Of a DNA stretch of 61,993 nt, positions 20,022 through 28,950 are shown piece by piece. The notes beneath the pieces were generated by a model. It was given only the letters and a program-made list of their open reading frames with translations, had not been told where the DNA came from and searched no databases. Source of the stretch: Arcobacter lacus (lineage in GTDB: Bacteria > Campylobacterota > Campylobacteria > Campylobacterales > Arcobacteraceae); the NCBI RefSeq assembly GCF_003063295.1, contig NZ_MUXF01000008.1, forward strand, positions 32,718-94,710, read 5' to 3'. Position numbers and translations under genes: made by a program. Position 1 is the first letter of the stretch. Every line of letters begins with the position of its first letter.

Positions 20022-22025
20022 ATGAGCATAAAAAATAAAATAATAGGTGCATTTTTAATATTAATAGTTGTTTCAATAATGAGTAGTATATTAGTTTCTT
20101 TTAATATAAAAGATATTAATGATAACACAGATGCTTTAGCAGAAAAAGATTTTACAGGTATTACACTATTATTAGAAGCAGATAGGGACTCTTATCAATC
20201 AAATTTGGCTTTGAGTCAAATCATGAATTTAAAAGATAATCAACAAATTGAAAAGCTAATAACAAAAGGTGTAGAAGACAATTTATCACAAATTAGACAA
20301 AGATTTGATAAATTTAAAGGTTTTTTGAAAGATGAATTATCTTCTAAATCAAAAGAATTTGATGATTTTGATAAATACTATAATCTAACAAAAAGTAATA
20401 CTCAAACATTACTTAATTTAGTAAAAGATGGAAAAATAGAGGAAGCAAGAGCATTTTATTTTTCAACATACTCAAAAGATTATGAATCTATGAGAGATAT
20501 AATAGATTTCTTTAGTGATGAAGCTTATAAAGTTGTTGAGAAAAATAAAATTGAAGTTGAGTCACTAATATCTTCATCTTTAAAAACTTTTGTAATTATA
20601 ACAATAATAACAATATTAATAACACTATTTTTCTCATATGCAATTAGTAAAACATTTAATAATTCAATTAAAAAATTACAAAGTGGTTTACTTGAATTTT
20701 TCAACTTTTTGAATAAAGAGACAAAAAGTGCTTCATTATTAGATACTTCTTCAAAAGATGAAATAGCTCAAATTTCAGAAGTAATAAATAAAAATATAAT
20801 AAAAACGGAAAAGCTAATAATTGAAGATGAAAAATTAATTGAAGATGTAAAAGCTGTTGTGAGTGCAGTAAATGATGGTAAATTTACTAAACGAATAGAA
20901 AAATCAACTGAAAATCAAAATCTTGAAGAGTTAAAAAATATTTTTAATGAAATGTTGGAAAGTACAAAAAATAGTGTAGCAAAAGATATAAATGAAGTGC
21001 TAAGAGTTTTAGATAATTTTGCAAAACTAGACTTTAAAGAAAGAATTCAAGACAATGGAAAAGTTGCAGTTGGTATAAATAATCTAGTAGAAACAATAAC
21101 ACAAATGTTAGTTGAAAATAAATCAAACGGATTAACATTAGAAGAGAGTTCAACTATACTTTTATCTAGCGTTGATAAGTTAAACCTAAGCTCAAATGAA
21201 GCAGCAGCTTCTTTAGAAGAAACAGCAGCAGCTTTAGAAGAAGTAACTTCAAATATTAGAAATAATACTCAAAATATAGCACAAATGGCAAAACTATCAA
21301 GTGAAGTAACAGCTTCGGCAAATCAAGGTGAGAAATTAGCAAATGAAACAACAGTTGCAATGGATGAGATAAATAATCAAGTTCATCTAATAAATGATTC
21401 TATTTCAGTAATAGACCAAATAGCATTTCAAACAAATATTCTTTCTCTTAACGCTGCTGTTGAAGCGGCAACTGCTGGAGAAGCTGGAAAAGGATTTGCA
21501 GTTGTTGCACAAGAGGTACGAAATTTAGCAAGTAGAAGTGCTGAAGCTGCAAAAGAGATAAAAGCAATAGTAGAAAATGCTACAAGTAAAGCAAATCAAG
21601 GGAAACAAATAGCTACAAATATGATAGATGGATATAAAGAGTTAAATCAAAATATCTCTCAAACAATAAATTTAATCTCAGATATAGAGATGTCAAGTAA
21701 AGAACAATTACAAGGAATTGAGCAAATAAATGATGCAGTAACACAATTAGATAGACAAACACAACAAAATGCAGCAGCAGCAAATCAAACAAATGATGTT
21801 GCAGTAATAACGGATGAAATAGCAAAACTAATTGTTTCAAGTGCAGATGAAAAAGAGTTTCTAGGAAAACATGAAGTTAAAGCAAAAAAGATAAATTCAA
21901 ATAAGGAGAATTTTATTACAACTAAAAAATCAAATTCAGAAATAATAGAAAAAAATGAAGTATCAAAAAAAGATACAAAAGTAGTATCCGTAAAAACAAA
22001 TAATGATGAGTGGGAAAGCTTTTAA
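20022..22025 (+). CDS. Methyl-accepting chemotaxis protein, four-helix-bundle type, with WESF tail
   Basis: 667 aa. Membrane segments are at about 9-28 and 186-208. The roughly 155-residue periplasmic part is all helical ([37 protein letters not shown]), like 4HB_MCP sensors of the Tsr/Tar fold. HAMP-like helices and a signalling domain with [20 protein letters not shown] follow. The C-terminus has a charged linker ending NDEWESF, a candidate CheR/CheB tether shared with the receptor upstream. AGGAGAG lies 6-8 bases before the ATG. It converges on the response regulator at 22035 with a 9-bp gap. Confidence 0.93.
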   Translation: MSIKNKIIGAFLILIVVSIMSSILVSFNIKDINDNTDALAEKDFTGITLLLEADRDSYQSNLALSQIMNLKDNQQIEKLITKGVEDNLSQIRQRFDKFKGFLKDELSSKSKEFDDFDKYYNLTKSNTQTLLNLVKDGKIEEARAFYFSTYSKDYESMRDIIDFFSDEAYKVVEKNKIEVESLISSSLKTFVIITIITILITLFFSYAISKTFNNSIKKLQSGLLEFFNFLNKETKSASLLDTSSKDEIAQISEVINKNIIKTEKLIIEDEKLIEDVKAVVSAVNDGKFTKRIEKSTENQNLEELKNIFNEMLESTKNSVAKDINEVLRVLDNFAKLDFKERIQDNGKVAVGINNLVETITQMLVENKSNGLTLEESSTILLSSVDKLNLSSNEAAASLEETAAALEEVTSNIRNNTQNIAQMAKLSSEVTASANQGEKLANETTVAMDEINNQVHLINDSISVIDQIAFQTNILSLNAAVEAATAGEAGKGFAVVAQEVRNLASRSAEAAKEIKAIVENATSKANQGKQIATNMIDGYKELNQNISQTINLISDIEMSSKEQLQGIEQINDAVTQLDRQTQQNAAAANQTNDVAVITDEIAKLIVSSADEKEFLGKHEVKAKKINSNKENFITTKKSNSEIIEKNEVSKKDTKVVSVKTNNDEWESF

Positions 22026-22034
22026 GCTCTCTTC

Positions 22035-22697
22035 TCATTGAATAAGTTTATAGCCAATTCCTCTTAAATTTAAAATCATTCCATTTTTTAGTTTCTTTTT
22101 TAGTTTATGTACGATTGTTCGCATACTAACACTTTCCATCTCTTTACTATCCCAAACATATTCGTGAATCATTTCATTTGTAACAGTGTTGTTTATGTTT
22201 TTTACTAAAAGAGTTAAAAGAAGTTTTTCTTTATTTGTTAGTTCTATTTCAAAGTTTGATTTATGTAGCGTTTGCTCCATCAAATTAAATGAAAAGTCAT
22301 AACCTAAATCTACTATAAAATCGCTGTTTTCATCTTTTTTTATGTGACTTAGGTGATATTGTATTCGTAAAAATAGCTCTTCAAAATCAAAAGGTTTTTT
22401 TATATAATCATTACAACCTAAAGTGTAAGATTTTTTGATATTTTCTATATCAATTTCTGCACTTATCATAATAATTGGAACATTTAAATCATTATTTCTA
22501 ATAAATTCTAAAACCTTATGTCCATCAAATCCTAAAACATTTAAATCTAAGATATATAAGTCATATTTACTATTTGTGATTAATTCTATTGCTTTATATC
22601 CATCTGTAAAACTATCCACATAAAAACCTCGATTTTGTAAAGATTGTTTTATGATTTTATTTAAAGCAAAATCATCTTCAAGTAAAAATATTTTCAT
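22035..22697 (-). CDS. OmpR-family response regulator
   Basis: 220 aa. The receiver domain has the acidic pair ED at 7-8, phospho-acceptor D51 (YILDLNVLG) and the Lys of YIKKPFD. The C-terminal winged helix has LTNKEKLLLTLLVKN and ends in LRGIGYKLI. It is encoded 3 bp downstream of the REC-kinase gene and is presumably its partner, forming a two-gene unit. Targets are unknown. The position next to chemoreceptor and hybrid-kinase genes says only that this is a signalling block. Confidence 0.93.
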   Translation of the reverse strand: MKIFLLEDDFALNKIIKQSLQNRGFYVDSFTDGYKAIELITNSKYDLYILDLNVLGFDGHKVLEFIRNNDLNVPIIMISAEIDIENIKKSYTLGCNDYIKKPFDFEELFLRIQYHLSHIKKDENSDFIVDLGYDFSFNLMEQTLHKSNFEIELTNKEKLLLTLLVKNINNTVTNEMIHEYVWDSKEMESVSMRTIVHKLKKKLKNGMILNLRGIGYKLIQ

Positions 22698-22700
22698 AAA

Positions 22701-23768
22701 TTAATCTCCTTTTATAACTCTGTTTTGTGGAAAAATATATTTAAAAACAGTGTTATTATTTTCTGAATTTAACTCTATTTTTATCTCATTTTTGTCACAA
22801 ATCTCTTTTACAATACTAAGTCCTAATCCTAAACCAATATTTTTATCTTTTTGTTGATAATAAGCTTGAAAAACGGCTTTTGTATCAGTTATTCCTATTC
22901 CTTCATCTTTTATTGAAAGGATATAGTTTTCATCTTCTTTATCTAAAGTTATCTCTATCGTTGAATTTTCAAAAGAGTATTTAATTGCATTTGAAATTGT
23001 ATTATCAATAACCCTTTCAAGTTCGTAACTATCCATAAAAATATCAAACTCTTTATAAATATCCAAAGCTATATCAATATTTTTTATATTCGCCATTTCA
23101 TCAAAAAAAGCAACTCTTGAAGATAAAAATCTAACTAAATTTATACTTTTTTCTTCTATTGTTCTTTTCTCTTTTTTTGTTAAATAATACAAATCATTGT
23201 AAATAGAAGAAAGGGATTTTGATGAAGCTTTTATAGCTTCAAATTGCTCTTTATATCCTAAAGTTGATTCTAAATTATCTATGTTTAAACCAATGATACT
23301 CAAAGGTGTATTCATTTCATGGATTATTTTTTTTAGAAAAAAATCTTGAACTTCAAGTAGTTTTGAAATAGTGTTTTTACTTTCAAATATTTTTAATTGA
23401 GTTTTAACCCTTGCAATAACTTCTTCCTTTTCAAATGGTTTAGTTATATAATCCACTCCACCTTCATTTAGAGCTTTTACTTTACTTTGTGTATCATCTA
23501 AAGCACTAATAAATATGATAGGAATATCTTTTAAAGTTCCATCATTTTTTAGTATTTTACATACTTCAAAACCATCAAGAGTTGGCATTTTTATATCTAA
23601 AAGGATTAAATCAGGTGGATTGAGTTTTGAAGAGTTTATAGCAAAAGTTGCATCAGTTGTTGCTCGTATTAAAAAATCTTTATCTTTTAAAATATTATTT
23701 AAGTAGTGTAAATTTTCACTTTTGTCATCTATTATTAGTATTGTATATTTTTTATTCATAAGTTTCAT
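22701..23768 (-). CDS. Cytosolic receiver-histidine kinase
   Basis: 355 aa with no membrane segment. The N-terminal receiver has phospho-acceptor D58 (DLILLDIKMPT) and YITKPF. The dimerisation domain has H150 in IIHEMNTPLSIIG. The ATPase domain has NTISNAIKYS, DEGIGI and GLGLGLSIV. A receiver in front of a kinase suggests it sits inside a phosphorelay, possibly receiving from the divergent hybrid kinase at 23825. Two ATG codons (23768 and 23759) are possible starts, and neither has a clear ribosome-binding site. The response regulator follows directly. Confidence 0.92.
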   Translation of the reverse strand: MKLMNKKYTILIIDDKSENLHYLNNILKDKDFLIRATTDATFAINSSKLNPPDLILLDIKMPTLDGFEVCKILKNDGTLKDIPIIFISALDDTQSKVKALNEGGVDYITKPFEKEEVIARVKTQLKIFESKNTISKLLEVQDFFLKKIIHEMNTPLSIIGLNIDNLESTLGYKEQFEAIKASSKSLSSIYNDLYYLTKKEKRTIEEKSINLVRFLSSRVAFFDEMANIKNIDIALDIYKEFDIFMDSYELERVIDNTISNAIKYSFENSTIEITLDKEDENYILSIKDEGIGITDTKAVFQAYYQQKDKNIGLGLGLSIVKEICDKNEIKIELNSENNNTVFKYIFPQNRVIKGD

Positions 23769-23824
23769 TTCTCATAATCATAAGCTTTGTTAAGATTATA
23801 AAAAAAAACTCTTTAGGATTTTGT

Positions 23825-26107
23825 TTGAAATTAAAAAAACTTTTTATGTTACTGTTTATTTTTAATACAGTTTTATTTATTGGTGTTGCAGTTGTGATAA
23901 ATAAATATCAAAATTCTACCGTTGTACTCGAAAAAGCTTATAATATGCAGTATAAATCTTTAATTCTAGCAGATGAATTAAGACAAAGTAGTGATGATTT
24001 AACACGAATGGCACGAACTTATGTAATAACAGCAAATCCTATGTTTGAAGAACAATACAAAACAGTTTTAGCTATACGAAATGGTGAGTTACCAAGACCT
24101 AAAAGATATAATGGAATTTTTTGGGATTTTTTATCAATTGATGGAAGTATTCCACAGTTAGATGGAGAAAAAATACCTCTTCGTGAGTTGATGAAAAATG
24201 CAAATTTCCCAGAATCAGAATTAAATATGCTTTTTACTTCTCAAAATGAATCAGATGATTTAACAAAACTTGAACATAAAGCTATGAATGCAATGAAAGG
24301 CATTTTTTTAGATAAAGATGGAAATTATACTATAAAAGATAAACCAGATTTTGCACTTGCAAGAGAACTGATGCACTCAAAAGATTATCATGAAGCAAAA
24401 ATAAGAATTATGGAGCCTTTGGATAATTTTTATAAAGCTTTTGAAAAAAGAACTAAGCAAAAAGTTGATGAAGCAAGATTTACGGTACAAAAGTTAGAAT
24501 TTTATGTAAATTCAATAGTTTTATTTTCAATAATTTTATTTTTAATGTCATTTTTTATAATTTTATTTAGAATTGTTTATCCATTAGATTTATTAAGAAA
24601 GGTGATGTTGAAACTTTCAAAAAATAATATGAATATTGATATAGAAGATAGTAAATTTGATGACGAAATAGGTGATATGATAGGAGCTGTTGAAATTTTT
24701 AAAAAAAATACTCAAAATCTAATAACAAGTGAACACAAAATAAAAGTAGCTATGCAAGAAGCAAAAAATGCAAATAAAGCAAAATCTATTTTTCTAGCAA
24801 GAATGAGTCATGAGTTAAGGACTCCACTGAACGCAATTTTAGGATTTACAAATATTCTACAAAAATCTATAAAAACAACTCTTGAAAAAGAAAACTTAAA
24901 TATTATAAAAAGAAGTGCAGAACATCTTTTAAATATTATAAATGAGATTTTAGAAATTTCAAAAATTGAAGCAGGAAAAATGGAACTAAATCCAAAAAAT
25001 TTTAATTTCTTTGATTTAATAAAAGAGATAGAAGAACTTTTTGCTTTTAGATGTTCAAATAAAAATTTAGATTTTAAAATTGAGATAAAAAATATTCCCA
25101 AATATATTAATGCTGATGAACAAAGATTAAAACAGATTCTTATAAATCTTTTAGGGAATTCTTTAAAATTTACAAAAAAAGGCTTTGTTTCTCTTTGTAT
25201 ATATGAATTGAAAAATAAACTTTTTTTTGAAGTAAAAGATAGTGGAATAGGAATATCAAAAAAGTATCAAGAAAAGATTTTTAAACCTTTTGAACAAATA
25301 AAAAAAGATAACTATACAGTTGAAGGAACAGGATTAGGACTTTCTATTACAAAAGAGTTAATAAACTTAATGGGTGGAGATATTTATCTAAAAAGTAAAG
25401 TTGATGTTGGAAGCGAGTTTTATTTTAGTATAAATTATAATAAATCAAATCAAAATGAAATACAGAATATTGCTTTAAAAAATATTGTTGGAATAGAAAA
25501 TCAGAATTTTCTAAAAACAGTTTTAATAGTTGATGACATAAAAGAAAATAGAGAACTTATGGTTCAACTTTTAAATTTTTATGGGATAAAAACTGTACAA
25601 GCAAGTAGTGGATTTCAGGCTTTGCAAATTTTTGAAAAAGAGAAGCTTGATTTGATTTTTATGGATATTCTGATGGAAGGAATGGATGGAAAAGAAACAA
25701 TATTAAATATTAGAAAGATAAAAGAAGGTAAAAATATTCCAATTATTGCATTATCAGCCAATGTGTTTATAGAAGACAAAAATGATGTATTAAATAGTGG
25801 TGCAAATGATTTTTTAGCAAAGCCAGTAGAAGAAAAAGAAATTTTTTTAATACTTCAAAAATATTTAAATATTGAACTTCTTTATGAAAATAAAATAAAT
25901 ACAGAGAAAATAGATATAGAAAAAGAGTTAGAAAATATTCCTAAAGAGTTTTTCAAGAAATTAAAAGAAAAAGCTTTTTTGATGGATAATGATGGAATTT
26001 TGAATTTGATAAAAGATTATAATCTATCTCAAGAATTTGAAATTTATGTAAATAGTTTGATAAATGAATTTAAATATCAGGAGTTAATAGATTTTTATAA
26101 AGAATAA
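23825..26107 (+). CDS. Membrane hybrid sensor histidine kinase
   Basis: 760 aa starting at TTG with AGGA 6 nt upstream. Membrane segments are at about 7-25 and 227-250. The periplasmic part is largely helical and includes RNGELPRPKRYNGIFWDFL, a pattern seen in many proteobacterial hybrid kinases, ligand unknown. A HAMP is at about 250-300, and the HisKA H is near 330 (MSHELRTPLNAILGFT). The ATPase has GNSLKFT, DSGIGIS and GTGLGLSI. A receiver is at about 565-685 with its Asp in LIFMDILMEG near 611. A further tail of about 75 aa lacks a clear HPt histidine. It diverges from the receiver-kinase gene 56 bp away, and its last codons overlap the convergent NUDIX gene. Confidence 0.92.
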   Translation: MKLKKLFMLLFIFNTVLFIGVAVVINKYQNSTVVLEKAYNMQYKSLILADELRQSSDDLTRMARTYVITANPMFEEQYKTVLAIRNGELPRPKRYNGIFWDFLSIDGSIPQLDGEKIPLRELMKNANFPESELNMLFTSQNESDDLTKLEHKAMNAMKGIFLDKDGNYTIKDKPDFALARELMHSKDYHEAKIRIMEPLDNFYKAFEKRTKQKVDEARFTVQKLEFYVNSIVLFSIILFLMSFFIILFRIVYPLDLLRKVMLKLSKNNMNIDIEDSKFDDEIGDMIGAVEIFKKNTQNLITSEHKIKVAMQEAKNANKAKSIFLARMSHELRTPLNAILGFTNILQKSIKTTLEKENLNIIKRSAEHLLNIINEILEISKIEAGKMELNPKNFNFFDLIKEIEELFAFRCSNKNLDFKIEIKNIPKYINADEQRLKQILINLLGNSLKFTKKGFVSLCIYELKNKLFFEVKDSGIGISKKYQEKIFKPFEQIKKDNYTVEGTGLGLSITKELINLMGGDIYLKSKVDVGSEFYFSINYNKSNQNEIQNIALKNIVGIENQNFLKTVLIVDDIKENRELMVQLLNFYGIKTVQASSGFQALQIFEKEKLDLIFMDILMEGMDGKETILNIRKIKEGKNIPIIALSANVFIEDKNDVLNSGANDFLAKPVEEKEIFLILQKYLNIELLYENKINTEKIDIEKELENIPKEFFKKLKEKAFLMDNDGILNLIKDYNLSQEFEIYVNSLINEFKYQELIDFYKE

Positions 26108-26517
26108 AAATCCTTTTCCAAAAAATCCATAATAATTTGTTTATGATCAAAAACTAACTTATCAAGAGGTATTTCGTCTTTTTTATAAATATAAACTTCT
26201 TTTGCATCATCTTGTGCAAGAGGTTTTCCATAAGCTTTACAAACATAAACAATAGATGCTGTGTGAAATCTTTCATCTCTTGCGGGGTCTGAATAAACTC
26301 CAAGAAGTGATTCAATAGTAATATCAAGTGAAGTTTCTTCTTTCATCTCTCTTATTACTGCATTTTCAACTGTTTCACCAATATCCACAAATCCCCCAGG
26401 AATTGCAATACCTAAAGGTCTATTTAATCGCTCAATCAAAACTATTCCTTGAAAATTTTCATTTTCATCATATAATTTTATTATTCCATCAACTGCTAAG
26501 AATGGTGTTTTTATCAT
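26095..26517 (-). CDS. NUDIX hydrolase
   Basis: 140 aa. The Nudix box is present: GFVDIGETVENAVIREMKEE, from about residue 37, fitting Gx5Ex7REUxEE. It hydrolyses some nucleoside-diphosphate-linked compound. The sequence ILIERLNRPLGIAIPGG is like the ADP-ribose or 8-oxo-dGTP branches, but the substrate cannot be told. An AAAGGAAAA ribosome-binding site precedes the ATG. The 3' end overlaps the convergent hybrid kinase by 13 bp. Confidence 0.9.
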   Translation of the reverse strand: MIKTPFLAVDGIIKLYDENENFQGIVLIERLNRPLGIAIPGGFVDIGETVENAVIREMKEETSLDITIESLLGVYSDPARDERFHTASIVYVCKAYGKPLAQDDAKEVYIYKKDEIPLDKLVFDHKQIIMDFLEKDFYSL

Positions 26518-26582
26518 TTGTTTTCCTTTTTTAAAATATTAAACTTAAAGAGTAAAATCTATATCTTAAGATAATAAAAAAT

Positions 26583-26776
26583 ATTGATTATGTTCCCAAT
26601 GTAATTCTTTGTAGGTTATATTTAATTTTGAAGATAACTCTTTTATTGTTGGTAAATAAACTTCTGGAAATTTATCTCCCAATATTATAAATTTTAGAGA
26701 ATCAGAAATATCAATAAAAATATCTTTAGAAAAATTATTGTTGTTTTTAACTAAAACAATTCTAAATTCATTTTAG
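26583..26776 (-). pseudogene. Open remnant without a start codon, downstream of hepT
   Basis: On the minus strand an open frame of about 65 codons begins with EFRIVLVKNN and ends with HNQYFLLS at a TAA. It has no ATG or GTG, and an in-frame TAA lies just before it. Only an internal TTG, giving about 38 residues, could start it. It fills most of the 282-bp gap between the NUDIX gene and hepT. I do not recognise the family. It looks like the 3' part of a decayed gene, but chance openness in AT-rich DNA is possible. Confidence 0.35.
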
Positions 26777-26799
26777 AATTTAGAAAATCAGTTAATTCT

Positions 26800-27159
26800 T
26801 CAGTCATGAATATTTTTTTTAATACTCTCAATAATGTTCTTAAAAATAGGCAAGTTATATCTAATCACATCTTCTATAATATTATCATCTGTACTATCAT
26901 AGTCATGAGCTATATAATTTCTAACTGAACTAATACCTTTTAAATCTTCACTTGTGAAGTTTTCTAGTATTTTGAATTCATTATCATCTTTTAATTTTGA
27001 AAACTGTTCAGCAATTCTTATAATATTCATTCTAATAGCTGGTTTTATGATTTTATCTTCTATTGCTTGAGTTATTTTTAGATTACTGCTATTAATAATA
27101 AAATCAATATTTTCAATACATTCTAAAATCTTATCTAGTCTATTTATTACTTTACACAT
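26800..27159 (-). CDS. hepT: HepT-like HEPN ribonuclease toxin
   Basis: 119 aa all-helical HEPN (DUF86) protein. The Rx4HxY motif is complete: R80, H85 and Y87 in VRNYIAHDY. In the Shewanella pair HepT cleaves RNA and is silenced when MntA adenylylates the tyrosine of this motif. The start overlaps the end of the MntA-like gene by 8 bp, so the two are translated together, antitoxin first. No RNA-cleavage data can be read from sequence. The pair may protect against plasmids or phage, as proposed for the family. Confidence 0.9.
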   Translation of the reverse strand: MCKVINRLDKILECIENIDFIINSSNLKITQAIEDKIIKPAIRMNIIRIAEQFSKLKDDNEFKILENFTSEDLKGISSVRNYIAHDYDSTDDNIIEDVIRYNLPIFKNIIESIKKNIHD

Positions 27160-27451
27160 AAATTATATCTTTTAAAATTTTTTTATTTGAATCAGGTACA
27201 AAATCAATCTCTTTTTTGAATATTGATTTTAATTCATCTTTGATTGAATCGATTCTTAGAAGTTTAGAAAATCCACCAACATATTTTTTTGAGAACTCTT
27301 CATAGTTTAATTTATAAGCTATATCAATGTCACTATATTCAGTTTCATTATCTTTTGCATAACTTCCAAAAAGACCTACTATTTCCAAGCCTTCTTGTTG
27401 ATATATTGGTTTTAGTTCTTTTAATTTATTTAGTATTTCTTCTTTTTTCAT
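27152..27451 (-). CDS. mntA: MntA-like antitoxin nucleotidyltransferase
   Basis: 99 aa minimal nucleotidyltransferase. GS at 29-30 followed by ten residues and DID (D41, D43) forms the GSx10DxD motif (GLFGSYAK), and D83 (EIDFVPD) is the likely third acidic residue. In the known system this enzyme transfers AMP to HepT. The frame is open back to 27562, but the extra 37 residues are unlike the family, so I start at ATG 27451. There is no good ribosome-binding site at either start. The gene lies upstream of hepT, the reverse of the Shewanella order. Confidence 0.85.
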   Translation of the reverse strand: MKKEEILNKLKELKPIYQQEGLEIVGLFGSYAKDNETEYSDIDIAYKLNYEEFSKKYVGGFSKLLRIDSIKDELKSIFKKEIDFVPDSNKKILKDIIYV

Positions 27452-27556
27452 AAGAAAGATTATATCATAAAATATTTTACGATTTTTTCTAATAAAATCA
27501 AAAAACATCCTTTGTCTAAAATCTATACACCAACATCTCAACTCAATCACCAAAAA

Positions 27557-27587
27557 CAACACTAAAACAACACTTATTTTTTATACT
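27557..27587 (+). promoter_or_regulatory. 11-bp-period direct repeat and -10 box before urtA
   Basis: CAACAC occurs at 27557-27562 and again at 27568-27573, separated by TAAAA, an exact 11-bp period. TATACT at 27582-27587 is a good -10, so the repeat occupies the -35 position. That layout is typical of OmpR/PhoB-type activators. The same repeat, inverted, occurs before ureD at 34550-34566. The promoter assignment is inferred. Confidence 0.6.
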
Positions 27588-27616
27588 TCTTTTGTAAATA
27601 AAAAAAAGGAGATTAG

Positions 27617-28894
27617 ATGAAAAGATTATTTGCAAAAGCAATCGTAACTTCTGCATTATTAGGTGGTATGATAGCTCACGCTGCTGATACTATCAAAGTT
27701 GGAGTTTTACACTCACTTTCAGGAACTATGGCTATTAGTGAAACAACACTAAAAGATACTGTTTTGATGTTAATTGATGAGCAAAATAAAAAAGGTGGTG
27801 TTTTAGGAAAAAAACTTGAACCAGTTGTTGTTGACCCTGCGTCAAATTGGCCACTTTTTGCTGAAAAGATGAGAGGACTTTTAACAAAAGACAAAGTTGA
27901 TGTAACTTTTGGTTGTTGGACATCAGTTTCAAGAAAATCAGTTCTTCCAGTTGTTGAAGAGTTAAATGGATTATTATTCTATCCAGTTCAATATGAAGGT
28001 GAAGAGTCTTCTAAAAATGTATTTTATACAGGTGCTGCACCAAACCAACAAGCTATTCCAGCAGTTGAGTATCTTATGAAAGAAATGGGTGTAAAAAGAT
28101 TTGTTCTTGCAGGAACTGATTACGTTTATCCAAGAACTACAAATAAAATCTTAGAAGCTTATTTGATGTCAAAAGGTGTTAAAAAAGAAGATATTATGAT
28201 TAATTATACGCCATTTGGTCACTCTGATTGGCAATCAATTGTAAGTGATATCAAAAAGTTTGGTTCAACTGGTGTTAAAACTGCAGTTGTATCTACAATC
28301 AATGGAGATGCAAATGTTCCGTTTTATAAAGAGTTAGGAAATCAAGGTATAAAAGCTGAAGATATTCCAGTTGTTGCGTTTAGTGTTGGTGAAGAAGAAC
28401 TTTCTGGAATTGATACAAAACCACTTGTTGGACATTTAGCTGCGTGGAACTATTTTGAAAGTGTTGATACACCAGAAAATAAAAAATTTATTGCAGATTG
28501 GAAAAAATTCATCAAAGATGATAAAAGAGTTACAAATGACCCAATGGAAGCAACATATATCGGATTTAATCTTTGGGTAAAAGCAGTTGAAAAAGCTGGA
28601 ACTACAGATGTTAATGCTGTTTCAAAAGCAATTATTGGATTAGAAGTTCCAAATTTAACAGGTGGAACAGCTAAAATGCTTAAAAATCACCACTTAACAA
28701 AACCAGTTTTCATAGGTGAAATTCAAGAAGATGGACAATTTGAAACTGTATTCTCAACAGAAAAAGAGATTCCAGGTGATGCTTGGTCTGATTTCTTACC
28801 ATCATCAAAAGATGTAATTTCTGATTGGACAGCTCCAATTAATTGTGGTAACTATAACACAAAAACTAAAAAATGTTCAGGACAAAATTTTTAA
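27617..28894 (+). CDS. urtA: Urea ABC transporter substrate-binding protein
   Basis: 425 aa periplasmic receptor that delivers urea to UrtBC. A signal peptide occupies about residues 1-22 (cleavage near AHA-ADT). The mature start IKVGVLHSLSGTMAISE and GLLFYPVQYEGEESSKNV are characteristic of the amide-urea binding family (FmdD/UrtA). The length is normal. AAAAAAAGGAGA precedes the ATG. It is the first gene of urtABCDE, and the downstream urease operon confirms urea as the likely ligand rather than a short amide. Confidence 0.95.
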   Translation: MKRLFAKAIVTSALLGGMIAHAADTIKVGVLHSLSGTMAISETTLKDTVLMLIDEQNKKGGVLGKKLEPVVVDPASNWPLFAEKMRGLLTKDKVDVTFGCWTSVSRKSVLPVVEELNGLLFYPVQYEGEESSKNVFYTGAAPNQQAIPAVEYLMKEMGVKRFVLAGTDYVYPRTTNKILEAYLMSKGVKKEDIMINYTPFGHSDWQSIVSDIKKFGSTGVKTAVVSTINGDANVPFYKELGNQGIKAEDIPVVAFSVGEEELSGIDTKPLVGHLAAWNYFESVDTPENKKFIADWKKFIKDDKRVTNDPMEATYIGFNLWVKAVEKAGTTDVNAVSKAIIGLEVPNLTGGTAKMLKNHHLTKPVFIGEIQEDGQFETVFSTEKEIPGDAWSDFLPSSKDVISDWTAPINCGNYNTKTKKCSGQNF

Positions 28895-28900
28895 TAAAAA

Positions 28901-28928
28901 TATAAAGAAGAGTTAACTCTTCTTTATA
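28901..28928 (+). terminator. 28-bp perfect palindrome between urtA and urtB
   Basis: TATAAAGAAGAGTT (28901-28914) is followed by its exact reverse complement (28915-28928). It lies 6 bp after the urtA stop, inside the operon. It probably acts as a partial terminator or mRNA-protecting stem that lets UrtA be made in excess over the membrane subunits, as is common for binding-protein genes. Confidence 0.6.
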
Positions 28929-28950
28929 AAATCTACATAGGATTAACAAA

